Source: Acanthococcus lagerstroemiae (lineage: Eukaryota; Arthropoda; Insecta; Hemiptera; Eriococcidae). Taken from it: a DNA stretch of 64,000 nt. Both the position numbers and the translations under genes were made by a program. The notes beneath the pieces were generated by a model. That model was given only the letters and a program-made list of their open reading frames with translations, searched no databases and was not told where the DNA came from. Shown in pieces: positions 10,871 to 22,815 of this stretch. The DNA is taken from positions 26,587,399 through 26,651,398 of the forward strand of contig CM063108.1 of the NCBI GenBank assembly GCA_031841125.1, written 5' to 3'. Position 1 is the stretch's first letter. Each line of letters begins with the position of its first letter.

Positions 10871-11818
10871 TACACGCAATTTATAGTATATTAAATACAC
10901 CTGACATTTCTTTTTATCATTACCACTCTTCATTTAATATTTATTGCAGTTTTCTTATGTTTAAAATTAGAAGAAGAAAAAAATGAATGCGTCACTGTAT
11001 AAGTATTAAAATTTATAGTGCACAATGTTTATTTCTTCGTCGTTTTCAATTCTTAAAATTTTTTATCATTGTTGTAATGGACATTTTAGTTGTTTTATGG
11101 TTGACTAGTTTATGAAAAATGTTTACCTACATTTTTGAAACGATGTGTGTTCCTATGCTTATTTTCATTTATTTTTTTTTACCAATTTGTTTTTCTATTA
11201 ATATTAAATATAATTTTTGCATATTTAATTTCAATTCAATTATTTTTTCTTAAAAAGTACTGAAAAGAAGCGCTTTTGAAAATTATTTGTGAGGGCGTTT
11301 TTTTAAGAAACAATCGGAAGGAGCGTTTTTAAATTCATTAGAAAAGAGGCGTTTTACAAACGTCACATAAACGCTCTCATATAAAGAACGCTTGGTTACT
11401 TGGCGTTTTTTGATACGTTGAAAATCGCGCGTTTTCTGGTAAGTTGAAAAATCGCGCGGTTTCATCGGTCTCACATTATCTCCCGCGTTCCGCCCGGCGG
11501 TATTTTGCCCGTAGGGGACAGTGCTTTGGAAGGGGTCGGATAAAAACCTGAGGCAATATTCGAAATCAGCGACTCAGAGCTTGATTGGCTATCCTGTCCA
11601 AAAAATTGACTTCAGAATCTCGTAGAGAATTTGGAACTTGAGGAAAACTAGAGTAACCGAAACTAGCCCCTCCCTCGTGGAGACTGAATGGTTTAAGAGA
11701 AGGGAACATAACTACTAAAATGAATTCTGGAACCCAGGTAAAAAAGCTGCAGCATATCTAACGGCAAATGCTATGAAAGTAAAAAGGTAATTAAAATCTG
11801 GAAAATTATGGCACCAGG

Positions 11819-13336
11819 GGAGGCGGAAGAGGCTTCAATTTAAGAGTATCGACAGGTACAATAAACGGTCATACATTTGAAAACAATGGACTCTTTCGTA
11901 ACGCGATAATAACTATTATGCGGTCATTAGATTTTTTCAAATTTTGTGGATTAATTATTCTTCCCCAGTGACGTATTGTCGGGGGGGGGGGCACGTGTCC
12001 CCAATATATTTTAGTTCTTTAATATCGGCGATTTTTAAAAAATACCTCAGTTTTCGACTTTTTCTCACTTGAAAATCTTATTTTGCCTCCCCCCCCCCCC
12101 CTTGAGAAAATCCTCGCTGCCCACTGCTCTTCCCCCAAAATCTCGGAAGTCCCTCTCATTCACCCTTATCTACATTTGCGAAGGAGAGGAGAACCGAAGA
12201 AAAACCCGATGGCAGGATGTCCCAGAAGGTGGATTCATTGGTTCAAATTTTCGTTTCATTACGACTTTTTCAAAAAAATCTTTACACTGGAGAAAGAAAC
12301 TAGACCGAATATTTTTTCATTTTCGCGTCTTTTCGCGCCGATTGTCCCACGAACAGGATGAGATGAAAACACGAAACAGCTGATATTGAGAGAAGTGTAT
12401 AGGGATTGGTACGCGTTTCGTCATATTCAGGGAAAATCATTTCATGCCCTAGAAACAGTGAAATATGCGCATATAATATTCCCCAAAAAAGGCCAAAATA
12501 TGTCAAAATATTCCTTCGCGTGTAAAATATGATCAACATATTCAGTAACACAATATGGGTATCAAAATGCAGCACTTTTCAAGCTGAATAATTGTGACAC
12601 CATGTCTATGGTCAAAGATTACAAACACAAAAACTTAGTCCATCACAGAGAAAGAGATCAATACATGCCGCAGATAACATAATTCAGAAGTACAACTTCA
12701 CATCCGCATTCGGATTTGAACCATGAAAAAATGTAGGAGCGCTAATGTACAACCAACTAGTTTCTGTCATTTCATTTCCTATCGAATTTTCAGATGTTTT
12801 TATTGTTTTCCAACAGAAAAGTAGAAATATTCCCGAAGATTTCTCCAAAATGGCCAAATATTCCCAAAATATGCCCAAAAACCGCGGAAAATAATACAAA
12901 TATGCAATTATACGCTTTTAAGATCAAATCGAGTTGGGTCCAATTGACTGCATATTACATGAATCATAAAGATATGATGGATATTCCCTACTGTATGAAT
13001 CAATAAGAAAAATATGTCGAAACATAAAATAATTTTCCCTGCTCATATTTTCCGTAAAATGGTTCGTGAAAAGTCACGAAATACGAAATACGTTAAGTGT
13101 CGCCTTAATAGAAAGATGTAGACGCGAAACGAATACCATGAAAACGATTTCATCATACCAACACACACTCTGTATCTACTACTGCGATGGAGAGGGGGTT
13201 GTATTACCTATGCCCTTCTCCAATGAAAGAAAAAAGATAAGAAAATTGCCTGAGTGAAGCGAAGGAAAATTTTCTTTATAAGAAATAGGGTAAAATCTGT
13301 CTGAAATACAACAGAATTTCAAAGTCGATTTTTTTA
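11819..13336. other. No recognisable gene
   Basis: AT-rich, with a G10 run near 11980 and a C13-C15 run near 12090. Repeated TTCCC/AAATATGCCCAAAA-type motifs occur at 12470-12900 but without clear tandem order. Confidence 0.4.
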
Positions 13337-13424
13337 CAAAATTCCCTGACTTTTAGGTGAAAAATGTTGAAAATTTCAAAATTGCCTGACTTTTCCAGGT
13401 TTTCTAGAGAATGGACACCCTACG
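13337..13424 (-). mobile_element. Inverted end of the GGTGTCC hAT-type family
   Basis: Contains CCTGACTTTTCCAGG and ends AGAATGGACACCCTA. Read in reverse this begins TAGGGTGTCCATTCT, like the starts at 3939 and 29048. Only one end is visible, so it is a fragment. Confidence 0.5.
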
Positions 13425-15879
13425 ATATTTTGTACGGCTATCCCTGAATTTGGAGCTTCTCCTCCCACCCACGCAACTAAATATTTGTTAACAAAATTAG
13501 GGTAGCCTGCAATCGCAGCTGCATAACCTCGTTCATGTCCATCGATAATCACCGTTACAGAGTACCCAAGATCAGGGCCGCCAGGACAAAATTTAGCCCC
13601 CCGAAGGGAAGGGACATAAAAGAGATTATTTCAGGCGCTGTTCGATTCTGTTCGATAATTTCTAAAAAATACGACACAGTATAAAAACAGAAGTTCAGAC
13701 GATGAGAATTGTAACGTGGGCTTTCAAAAGAGTTCGGGCCCAGTGAAAATCTCCCCTCCCTCTATTGTCAAGTCTGCTCCAGATAAACGTACATTCTGCT
13801 CTAGCTAACGCATTCCAATGATATTCTCCGCGCGAAAATAATAACTTCATTTTTGTCCTCTCCGGCAAAGCCGATTTAAAAATGGAAATGAGAAAAGATA
13901 AGAACTCATGACGACGAAGGCGTGCAAAAAATTAGAATTGCAGGAAGCGGATGGAGAAAGCAGAGGGAAACCCGAGGAGAACATCAACATTTGAAGATAC
14001 CGACTTGCGAAATGAAATAAGGTGGAAGTAATTACGGCCCGACCAAACCTGTACAGATTCCGTATCCTAGAAGTAAAAGTATAATACGATCTTACTTCTC
14101 TTATTTCTGGATTAAGTAAAATATGAATATCATAAACTTATACAGCTCGGCTATGTGCATACTACAGTCGCGAACTTTTGCAGAATCGTTCTTCGGTTCG
14201 ATTTTTACGACGTTCTGTACTTATTTTCTATTTAACTGTGTTGTATTAGCATTTTACTGATGCACGTTTTACAGCTCGACTATACCGCCTTTACATCCCT
14301 TATAAATACAAATACGTCCTCGTAAACCCTCGCACGATAGTGGATAAGAAGAGAAAAATTTCGCAACTTCTTCTCCAGCCACCATGGCATGCTATTTATA
14401 TTACATCACTAAAAAAAAGAAAGAAGAAAAAAAAATCGGACCCTTTTGGGCATTTATCATTTGATCCTGAAAAGTCAAAGGGGACGCGTCCGGAATGGAA
14501 AGTGTATCTGTATCGCACATATTAAGTTTTTATCGCCTGTATATACTTGATGCACCCCGGCACCTTCGTCTCGCCGTGCTACTTTTTTGTGACACGTACC
14601 TACTCTTTTTTTCTTTTTTTTTAAAGGCTAAAAATGACTTCTTCAGACACTTCTTTTTTCCTATCTTCTTTGTGCGCGACGAAACAAAAGCAGACACTTT
14701 GTAATCTGTTTAACAGTTCCGAAATAAACTGCTTTTGTTTTTGTTTTGTTTTTTCACCTCTTGTCTTTTTATGCCAGTCGTATTTCTCAGTTCGTCCTTT
14801 TACGAAAATAAAAATAGCTTACTCTCCTGTAGTGTCTCACATCCCCTCTTCCGCGTGCCCGGCTAAGAACCGATTAAATATTTTTCATATTTAGGTTTTC
14901 CCCGTCAGCTTTTCTCGTCTCCGTGTCTGCGGTGCCCGCCCACGCATTTCCCGTTCTTTTTGAATTATCGTGTCATTCCGACACAAGTCAGACAATTCGC
15001 CCATTATAAAAATATCGGCGCAATAAAAATTATACGAGGAAACGATATAATCGAACAGACGACAGTAAAAATAAACTCGTGAATACTAAAGTAGTTTGAA
15101 AAGAAAATTTTCAAGAATAAAAGATATATAGAGAGAGAGAAAAAGAAAGGCTTCCTTCCAGTTTATATCGGCTAATTTTTTCCTTATTTTCTGCGCGGCA
15201 TTTTCTCTTCGTCCGCTCTGCTCTATATCTGTAGTTCTTTGCTCCCCTCCGAGTCGGTGTCCCGGGTCGAGAAAAGTCGACGAACAATTTTCAAAGTTAT
15301 TAATATTATATAGTATCGGGTAGATTACGCGAAGATATTATTACATTTATACGGATTCGTTTTGTAAAAGGGCATATCGTGGAACGATGATGGCTGCGGG
15401 GTTAACGGCGGCGGGGGCTGTCAGTTACTATACACCCCTATTATTCAAATTAAGACAGATGACGCTACACCCTCGTCAGTCAGCGCTCGGCGTTGCCGCT
15501 GCTTGTCCGTCCACTTTGGTACGACTTATTCGCGCCCGGAGGCCTTCGCGGTTGCAGATGGCGATGGAAGGCGATGGTGCGCCACTGTGCGCCAACCACT
15601 ACCCTGCATTCGCTCTTCCTCACACTCGGGAATATTATATTGCGTATTGCCAGTGAAATTTTGAAATCTCGCTCTCTCACTGTGTACAAAGAGAGATGAG
15701 CAGATTCCGGAGGGCGGGAGGCCTCGAGTACAATTTTCAGGCTCCATTCTGAATCCACAATTCCAGTGTCGACAGCGAGGGTAGTTACTAGCTATGCCTC
15801 CACATCAGGCTTCGTACCAAAAAAAAATTATTCCGCCTCGCGCAAGACCTATCAAGCTCAGGGCTGGTCTGCGAGGCTC
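13425..15879. other. No recognisable gene
   Basis: AT-rich to 15.2 kb, GC-richer at 15.38-15.75 kb. (GA)n near 15127-15142. The open frames at 15387-15656 and on both strands around 15.5-15.7 kb look like products of base composition. Nothing here matches the repeats elsewhere in the window. Confidence 0.4.
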
Positions 15880-17412
15880 GATTCAACTTGCTACCCCCTG
15901 GCCGCTTCGCGCCTCGTCCAACCATCACAGTCCTCAGTGTAAGGTCTAAAACTTCTGTTCCTCAATTGAGGTTTGCTTTGCGCTTCTTTTGCTCCCCCTT
16001 TATCAGCGGTCCTCAATCTTCCACCATGAATTCCTCCCTTCCATCCTTTCTTCATCACGAGCCTCCTCCTCCTCCACCACGACCCCCTCGTTCACCACGG
16101 TCGCTGTCCGCCTCCACAGTCGCAGCCCTCCTCAGCCACAAACTCCTCCCCCACAACGGCCATAATCTTCTACCAGAGGCTTCAGTGCCCACCCTATGGT
16201 CTTTTACCTCCGCAGTACCCCCCCCTGCGAACCCTTTCCTTCTGCACATCCGGGTAGGCCCTGTCCCTTGGACTTTCTCCTCACCTCCACAACCATCGAC
16301 CACCACATCCAACCTCCACCAACTGGGCCTTAATCTCTTTACATTACCCTCTCCATCGCTCCATGACTTTCTCCGTCCACAGCTTCTCCCCCACATGGCA
16401 CCCTCCGTTCATCCCTCCGATCATCACCCAGTCCTCCACCTAGTCTTCCCGATCACCCTCGTCCACCCCGAGTGCCCTCCATTAGGACCACTCCATTAGG
16501 AACACGTCCCCCGACCACCCCCACACCACTATGGCCTTAATTTCTGCTCACGTAACACACCCCCACCAAGACCTCTTCACCCATCACTACGCCCTTCCCA
16601 ATTGCGGCCATAATCCTTCGCTACAGCCCTTCCTCTTCCCCTGCTCTCCTTCTCGGCGGCCTCTTCATCCCAACTCCCAAAAAGATCCCCTGGTCCTCCA
16701 CTCAGGAGCTCCCATCATCATGACCACCCTTCCCCTTCAGACCCCCACTACCAGCCCCTCTCGCACCATGGCTTTTATTTCCCTCCCCAGTCCCTCTTTC
16801 ACCCAGGACTTCCTCCTCCACCAGGACCTCTTACTCACCATGACCCTCCCCAACCCGGGGCATTTATCTCCCTCTACAGTCCCCGCCAACACCGTGGTTT
16901 TCCTCCCCTTTAGGAGCTCCCTCCTCCACCATAAGTACCTCTTATAACCCCGGGCCCGTATCCACTAAAGTTGCACTGCCCCTCCAGGACCCTCACCCAC
17001 CACTACCTCTTCCTTCCTCAATGGCCACCCTTTTCTACCAACCATTTCCTCCACCACGAAGACCCCTCACCCACGACTACCTCCTGGGATTTATCTCCCT
17101 TCACAGCCCCTGTCCTCCTTGAAGATCCCTGGCTATCCACCCAGGAGCTCTCACAACCATGACCACCCCTCCCTCCCGAGAGCCCGTCCCCCTCAAGACC
17201 CTACTCCGCCACCAGCCCCTCCCGCACCACGGCCATTTCTCTCCCTGGCCCTCTCTCTCACCAAGGACTTTCTCTTCCATCAGGTCCTCTTACTCATCTT
17301 AACCCCCTGCCCCATCCAGGGCCTCCATCTCCGTCCACAGCCCATGCTTCCACAGGGGCCCTCCTCCCCCTTCAGGAGAGCTTCCTCCACAACCATGAAC
17401 CCCCTCCTGAGG
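15880..17412. repeat. 1.5-kb pyrimidine-rich block with degenerate long-period repeats
   Basis: The plus strand is almost purine-free for long stretches (CCTCCTCCTCCTCCACCACG). Sub-blocks recur at about 430-440 bp: CAGGAGCTCCCATCATCATG near 16704 and CAGGAGCTCTCACAACCATG near 17141 are followed by the same order of motifs (CACCAGCCCCTC, CTCTTACTCA). The resulting open frames (15888-16499, 16531-16947, 17119-17580) encode Pro/Ser/Leu/His-rich sequence with no domain and are best read as composition effects. Confidence 0.6.
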
Positions 17413-17665
17413 GTAGGTAACCCGCAGCGATTTGAGATCTTGGAGATTATGGGTAATTATGTCATTATATGTCTTTTTATGTCTTATTATGTCGGTTATG
17501 TCTTAAAACTCGGAGATCTTTTTATGTTAAAACAGATTATTTCCTTGACAGTAGCTGATCTGCCACTGCAATTTTTCTGATTTTTAGGTAGGCAACCCGC
17601 AGTATGGGTAATTATGTCATTATATGTCTTTTTATGTCTGTTATGTCTTAAAACTTATGTCCTTG
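17413..17665 (+). repeat. Duplicated TATGTC-rich block
   Basis: Two copies (about 17413-17510 and 17586-17655) of GGTAGGYAACCCGCAG followed by TATGGGTAATTATGTCATTA and TGTCTTTTTATGTC, ending GTCTTAAAACT. The core is itself a run of TTATGTC motifs. GACATAA-type motifs on the other strand recur at 51.66-52.08 kb. Confidence 0.65.
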
Positions 17666-17824
17666 AAAGTAGCCAGGATTTAGGTATCAGGCTCCTTGTA
17701 GTTTTTTTTTCAGAAGGGAGGAGGGGGGAGGAGTTTTGGTTTTTAATATATAAAGAGATAACCTTTATTCCGGTAATTCATAACGTCTTTGTTACAGGCT
17801 ATTTGTTTACTATTTAATTAGCGG

Positions 17825-18902
17825 ACGCCCATTCCTGAGCATAGGTCTCCCCTATCTTTTGTCAGATCCCTCTGTTTAGTGCCTCTCTTCTACATGACGT
17901 TCCTAGTTTCCTTTCTATGTCTTATAATCATCTCGTTGCCGGTCTACCCCTCCTTTTTCATTGCCATATGGTGTCCAATCAGTTAATCTCTTTGTCCACG
18001 AGTCTCTTTTCATTCTAGCCAAGTGTCCCGCATATCTACTGTCTCAAGTATGTCTTTTGTTCTTGTCTTACCCCTAATTTCCGTATTCCTGATTCTGTCC
18101 TTCATTCTTATTCCCAGTAAGCTGCTCTCCATATTTCGCTGTATGACCTGAAGATTATTTGCTTGTTATTTTGTCATAGTGACCAGGTTTGTGCTCCGTA
18201 CGCGAGACTTGGCAGTACACATGATTCTAAAATTTTTATTTTGAATGCCACTTTCATTTTCCCTTTGAAAATCTGTCTTAGTGTCCAATAACCCCTCAAT
18301 GCTTTCTTCCTTCTTTCGTGTAGTTCTTTGTTTAGTCCCTGATCAAATGATATAATCCGTTCTAAGTACGTATATTCGTTTACTCTTTCACTTTCCATCC
18401 CATCCACTTTGAGATTTTCTTTAAATCTATTGCTCATGTATTTCGTTTTGGTTAAATTTATCTGGAACCCAGGTTCTTCACATGCCCTTGTGAGGTCTTT
18501 CACCATTTCTGTTACTTCCTCCCAACTGGTTCCTATCAGCACAATGTCGTCCGCAAATCTCAGATTACTTAGTTTTTTCCCGTCTATATTCATCCCATGG
18601 TCTTCCCAGTTTAGTTTTTTAAATGCCCATTCCAACACTGCGTTAAACAGATTGGACGACAGAGGATCTTCCTGTGCGACATCTTTGTTAATTTGGAATG
18701 TTTCGCCCGATTTATCTAATTTTACATGAGCAGTGGCATTCTCATGAAAGTTTTTTATTATTTTCACTATTCTAGCATCGATTTCCTGTTCTACTAATGC
18801 TAGTAGAGGGCAATCATGTTTCACTGTATCGAAGGCCTTTGGTAGAATAGCTCCTCCTAAAACCTGCCTGTTCCTCCGGTTGCTGCCAATATAGTTAATC
18901 AT
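17825..18902 (-). pseudogene. RTE-clade LINE reverse transcriptase, 3' part
   Basis: An uninterrupted frame of 242 codons (18902-18174) holds RT motifs: FDTVKHD near the start, QEDPLSSNLFNAVLEW, LRFADDIVLIG (catalytic FADD), then EYTYLERIISFDQ and LPSLAYGAQTW. These match the order in RTE elements. Below 18174 the match continues through stops and frame changes (ILESCVLPSLAYG into decayed QRNMERSLLG-like, DRIRNTEIRGKT-like) to about 17825 (AQEWAS). The endonuclease half is absent: 5'-truncated. QEDP replaces the usual QGDP. Non-functional. Confidence 0.85.
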
Positions 18903-20134
18903 GAACCCTGGTTTTTATGATTTTCATAAACACTTTTCTCACGTCCGAAAAAAAAAAAATAATATAATTAACTTGCTACTACAAGAATAAAAATGTACAG
19001 CGTGTGCCATGAAAATCCCCCCCCCCCATGTTTTCCTTATGAAGAAGTCAGATCGGAAAGGGACAAATGGGCATCTTCTAGGGCTAAGGTTCAACTTATA
19101 CTGAGGTTAATAAATTTCTCTTGCTTCAAGAGAAGCGCCGGTGAGACGGTCCCAACTTCGGAATCTCAAATGGAAACATTGATCAGTTTTGCCCATTCGA
19201 ACTGGTCAGATTTGAAATTTGGAGCCCAATTCGGGTTCCCATTAAGTGCCTGATTAATTTTCGAAAATGGTGACCACAAGAAAACCCATTTCCGATACGC
19301 TGTTCAATTTTTACCAGGAAATGCCCACTGGCCCGTTTGAAAGGGTCAAATTTACATGACGGATTCAAATCAGGATTGGATCATAAGAGTCAAAATTTTC
19401 GAACTCATCAACCAAAGAAAACTCTATTCCGATAACTAGTTTCACTTTCTCTGCAATGTGCAACTAGTCAGATAAAAAGAGGAAAGGTCGAATTTGGGGC
19501 CAAATCGGAGGTATATTGAAATATAATTACATTTTGAACGCAGAAATCCAAAAATGCCATATTTCGATAATTTTCCAATGTTTCCATTTATAATTTCAAA
19601 GTTGGTATTACATCTCAGTCCTCCCTTCCCTTCCGGGGAGCAGGGCTGTACATCTACTGATATGGTAAGAACAAAAATGTTTCCAAGTGTTGAAGCGAAA
19701 TTAGTCAGTCAGTCAAGATTGGTGTCCATCTATCCTTCTGTCGGCTGCTAGGCAGACAAGAAGCTAGACTGACAGGAGCCATCTAAGCCTTGAAGACAGA
19801 CAAGAGACGAAGCACCCAGTGCCAAGTCGGCAAGCTGGGGGTAGGCACAAGCGAAGCAAATGCTGGAACGGACTGTGACTAGACAAATGGAAACTCCAGG
19901 GCGTTGGCACCTACGTGGGAGCCGACCGGAAGAACTGCTAGCACTAGTCAGCAAAGCAATCAGAGGGAAAGTCCCCTAGTATTCCACCTAAAAGGTTGAC
20001 ATCTCCACGGCTCCAACAGAAACACGTAGTGTAACATTTTATATGCTTTCCCCTAATAAAAAAAATGTCCATGGACATTTCTATTAACAACACGGCTGAA
20101 GACTGCAGCCGCGCAAAGCGTAGCAAAGATCAAG
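18903..20134. other. No recognisable gene
   Basis: Contains poly-A/C runs near 18948 and 19018, AT-rich unique-looking DNA, and a GC-richer patch at 19740-19990 (GACAGACAAGA, GGGAGCCGACCGG) resembling a retroelement UTR but not assignable. Confidence 0.4.
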
Positions 20135-20150
20135 ATCAATGAGCACATGG

Positions 20151-20258
20151 TGTGGTGGGACGTATGGCGCTGCACGCATGCCAAAGTGGCCACTGAGACA
20201 TCGCACCCCTAGCACCGGAAAAATACCCTTTCGGGCATCGCATTAGTGCCGAGGGGAA
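20151..20258 (-). mobile_element. R1-like LINE 3'-end fragment with 16-bp target duplication
   Basis: About 108 bp matching, in reverse, the last 100 bp of the LINE at 21970-22815 (GTGGTGGGACGTATGGCG, CACGCATGCCAAAGTGG, CGCATTAGTGCCGAGGGG). Flanked by a perfect duplication ATCAATGAGCACATGG at 20135-20150 and 20259-20274. A severely 5'-truncated LINE insertion. Confidence 0.85.
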
Positions 20259-20387
20259 ATCAATGAGCACATGGCTGAAGGAAAAATAAATTCCCATGGA
20301 AATATCAATCACTGAACTGAATTGTCACCATGAAGCACTAAATCATATGGACTGGCTCCTGGCTTTGTGTGGGGGCCCTCTGTTCTA

Positions 20388-20590
20388 ATTTTGCTCTCAA
20401 CCCGAGCCCTGGAATCCACTCTTTCGAGCATTACCTCAGAGGCGTTAGGGAGGCTGTTAGGACTGTCTTGGCCCTCCAATTTTCTTGCCGAAAAACCGGC
20501 CTAGGTCGAAATGTAGCGAGTTGCTACGTGAGCTCGAACCCGGGACCTCCGGATTCCGAGACCAGCGCGCTATCCACTCAGCCAACGCTT
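20388..20590 (-). mobile_element. SINE-B copy (tRNA-derived)
   Basis: The minus-strand head begins around 20590 with tRNA-like GCTGAGTGGATAGCGCGCTG (A box) and GGTCCCGGGTTCGAGCTC (B box). The body runs down to about 20388 (GGGCTCGGGTTGAGAGC). Same family as 25771-25993, 32781-32998 and 50224-50429; all four lie on the minus strand. The outermost head (normally GTCTGGTTGGC) is degraded here. Confidence 0.85.
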
Positions 20591-20599
20591 GCGACACTC

Positions 20600-21890
20600 T
20601 TCCAGACATGTTAAAACTTCTTAACCCTGTTTCTCGTACTCATTCAAGATTATTCAACGTCTGACCAAAACTGTTCAAGCTTTCCACGTTCTGGCTGAGG
20701 CAGTTCTAGCTTCCTTCAGAGTCGCTTAATCATTTTTAAAACTGTTTCAGAATTGTTCAAGATTCTTTCAGATTCTATTTGCGATTTGAACATGTGGTTT
20801 TAAGAACCTTCGAAGATCTTCAAGGATTTTCCGAACCTACTAATAACTTTCCAGGCGGATTAAAAAAAAGAGCAAAGCGAGCAAAATTTTCTAATTTTTT
20901 AAAAAAATTTAGAAATTTTGTAGCCTTTAGCGCCCATTACTGGAATATCTGGGTCATATACTTCGCGGACTTAAATATGAACTATTGCAAACAGTTATGT
21001 TTAGTGAAGTAGAAGGGAAACGTTGGATCGACCACAAGGCACTTTCGTGCCTAGAGAACATAAGACAATGGACCATTATGACACTTGATGAACTATTCCA
21101 CGCGGCGGGAGGCCGGGGAAATGGAGGCGTATTGTTGAAGTGACAACCGCCCGAAGTCCATATAGGATACACGGCACGAAGGAGGTGATGAAGTCTTTTT
21201 GCAGGCTCAACAGACACTTTCCAGAATCCTCCACACTTGTATAGGACACTAATTTAAAACTTTTTCAGACTTATTGAAAAGACTTCGAGTCTCATCTAGA
21301 CACCAGAGCATACCTAAAAGAGTGTCACAAAAGTTGAGAACATTTAGGGGGAAAAAAAGACGCACTAAGTCCGTTTTTCAGAAGGCTCGATCGAGCCTGT
21401 ATTAGTCTTAAACGAGTCCGGAAGAATCTATGAAACTCGTCTAAAACATGTCTTAAAATTGTCTGGAAGAGTTTCAAGAAGTCTTAAGACTATTACAAGC
21501 TTCTTTGAGACCTTTTGAAACTATTCTCAGCAGGACAAGAAACCATCCAAAAAGGCTTCGGAGACAATCTACAAGTTTTCCACAAGAATTTATATTGGTC
21601 CTGAGACATCACTAAAAAATCTCGGAGGGTCTTTATACCAGCACGGGCAGGTTTTCAAAAGTCTGAAACGAATCTAAAAGAGTCTGAATGAAGTAACTGT
21701 GTCAAAGAATGTTTTAGAAAGTCTTAAAAAAATCTTCAAGATTCTAAAAAATATTCAACAAATCCAACAATTCTATACAGGTCTAAATGAGATCTAGGAT
21801 GGTCCTAAATGTGTCTTAAAGAATCTGAAACATTGCTGCAAGTGTCTTAGATAAGTCCTTTAAATCTTAAGCAAGCCGCCTTGTACGACT
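20600..21890. repeat. Degenerate AGTCTT/AATCTG minisatellite-like DNA
   Basis: Strongest at 20610-20800 and 21240-21890. Short words AGTCT, GTCTTAAA, AATCTG, TTCAAGA and CTAAAA recur every 14-16 bases (for example CTTAAACGAGTCCGGA, AGAATCTATGAAACT, CGTCTAAAACATGT, CTTAAAATTGTCTGGA). Individual units are too diverged for a sharp consensus. 34594-34960 has similar texture. Confidence 0.5.
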
Positions 21891-21969
21891 TTTGAATCTA
21901 TTTAACAGAATCTGGAGAAGCCTAAAACCGCACCTAAATCTTGCGAAGTATTCAGTATTCATGTCGTCA

Positions 21970-22815
21970 GGTACCTTCTTGGGTCAAGCGAGTCATCCAG
22001 CAGGACACGCTTCGGAAGTGGAAGAATGCGCTCGCCCATTCAAACAAGGGCGAGTGGACCCGAGCACTGATACGCGACCTCCATGTATGCGCAGGAAGAT
22101 CGCACGGAGAGCTGAACTTCCACCTGATTTAAGTCCTGAACGGCCACGGGTGCTTCGGTACGTACCTACATCGGATGGCGATAGCGTCGTGTGTACGCAC
22201 TGTGATCGAGGAGCGGAGGATATACCTCCGCGCACCCTGATCGAGTGTAAGGTCTGGGAGCGGGAAAGGCGCGGGAAGGCAACAACAGCGATCGATCCCG
22301 GCGTGATCATCCGTCTCGCGCCGGACACCCTGGTTCCGGAGATGATGAAGAGACGAAGCAGTTGGAACTGAGTGTCGGCCTTTATCTCGGCCATCTGAAG
22401 AGGAAGATGCAGACTGAGTGGTCGAGGCAGAGGGCCGACGACGAATCAAGCTCGGCCCACACCATCGAACAGGACAACTCTGTACCATCCTAGGAGAGCT
22501 GCTGCAGCTGCTGCGGACCCCCGGAAGGGGACCCCCGCCGTCATCACCTGCCTGCGTCGCCACGCGTACCAAGACGAGGAGGTGAGGGGTGAGTGAAGAG
22601 GAAGCGCGTCCGGCTGTGGGGGACCTGAATTCCAGGTGGCTCTAGCGAGGCGCGCACCGGAAGCGGCACGGCGAAATGGAAGCTCGGGCCGGCCTTAAAG
22701 CGTCCCTCCAGTCACTAATGCGATACTCGAAAGGGTAGTTTCGCGGGACGGGGGTGCGGTGTAATAGGGGCCACTTTAGCATGCGTGCATCGCCATACGT
22801 CCCACCACAACTTGT
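21970..22815 (+). pseudogene. R1-like LINE, C-terminus of ORF2 and 3' UTR
   Basis: The C-terminal region of R1-type non-LTR elements is visible: NKGEWTRALIRDL, HGELNFHLI, a stop at 22130-22132, then LNGHGCFGTYLHRM in the same frame, then a frame change to CTHCDRGAEDIPPRTLIEC (zinc-knuckle-like C-C-..-C) and VWERERR. Coding similarity fades by about 22480. The remainder to 22815 is 3' UTR; its last ~100 bp recur at 20151, 62126, 37870 and 52404. 5'-truncated and inactive. Confidence 0.8.

Larger units (their letters stand above)
8261..11516. mobile_element. 3.26-kb TIR DNA transposon, CACTA/EnSpm-like organisation
   Basis: Borders come from the uninterrupted paralogue (copy A). Left end CCCTGCTGACAAAA..CCGCC (8261) and right end, read inverted, CCCTACGGGCAAAA..CCGCC (11516) agree at 15 of 21 positions. 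The flanking duplication is 2 bp (GA, 8259-8260 and 11517-11518), or 3 bp (GAC) if the element starts one base later. Both ends are packed with GGCGTTTT / GCGCGTTTT motifs in either orientation: about eight in the first 440 bp and eight in the last 240 bp. Short TSDs plus subterminal motif arrays are typical of CACTA/EnSpm, but the termini are not CACTA and no DDE transposase was found, so the superfamily is inferred only. Confidence 0.8.
7589..11818 (+). repeat. Dispersed repeat unit R, copy B (split by a transposon)
   Basis: Matches copy A (3963-5635) on both sides of the insertion at 8261-11516. The left part 7589-8260 ends CGTATTACGA and the right part resumes at 11517 with GACAGTGC; copy A reads straight through this point (CGTATTACGACAGTGC, about 5316-5331). 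Copy A thus acts as an empty-site reference. No protein-coding content was recognised. Confidence 0.85.

Noticed and set aside
16055..16396. Gly/Arg-rich minus-strand frame
   Set aside because: Complement of the pyrimidine-rich block; no independent support.
15888..17580. Series of Pro/Ser/Leu-rich open frames
   Set aside because: A direct result of the pyrimidine-rich block: stops are rare when A and G are scarce. No start context, domain or splice evidence.
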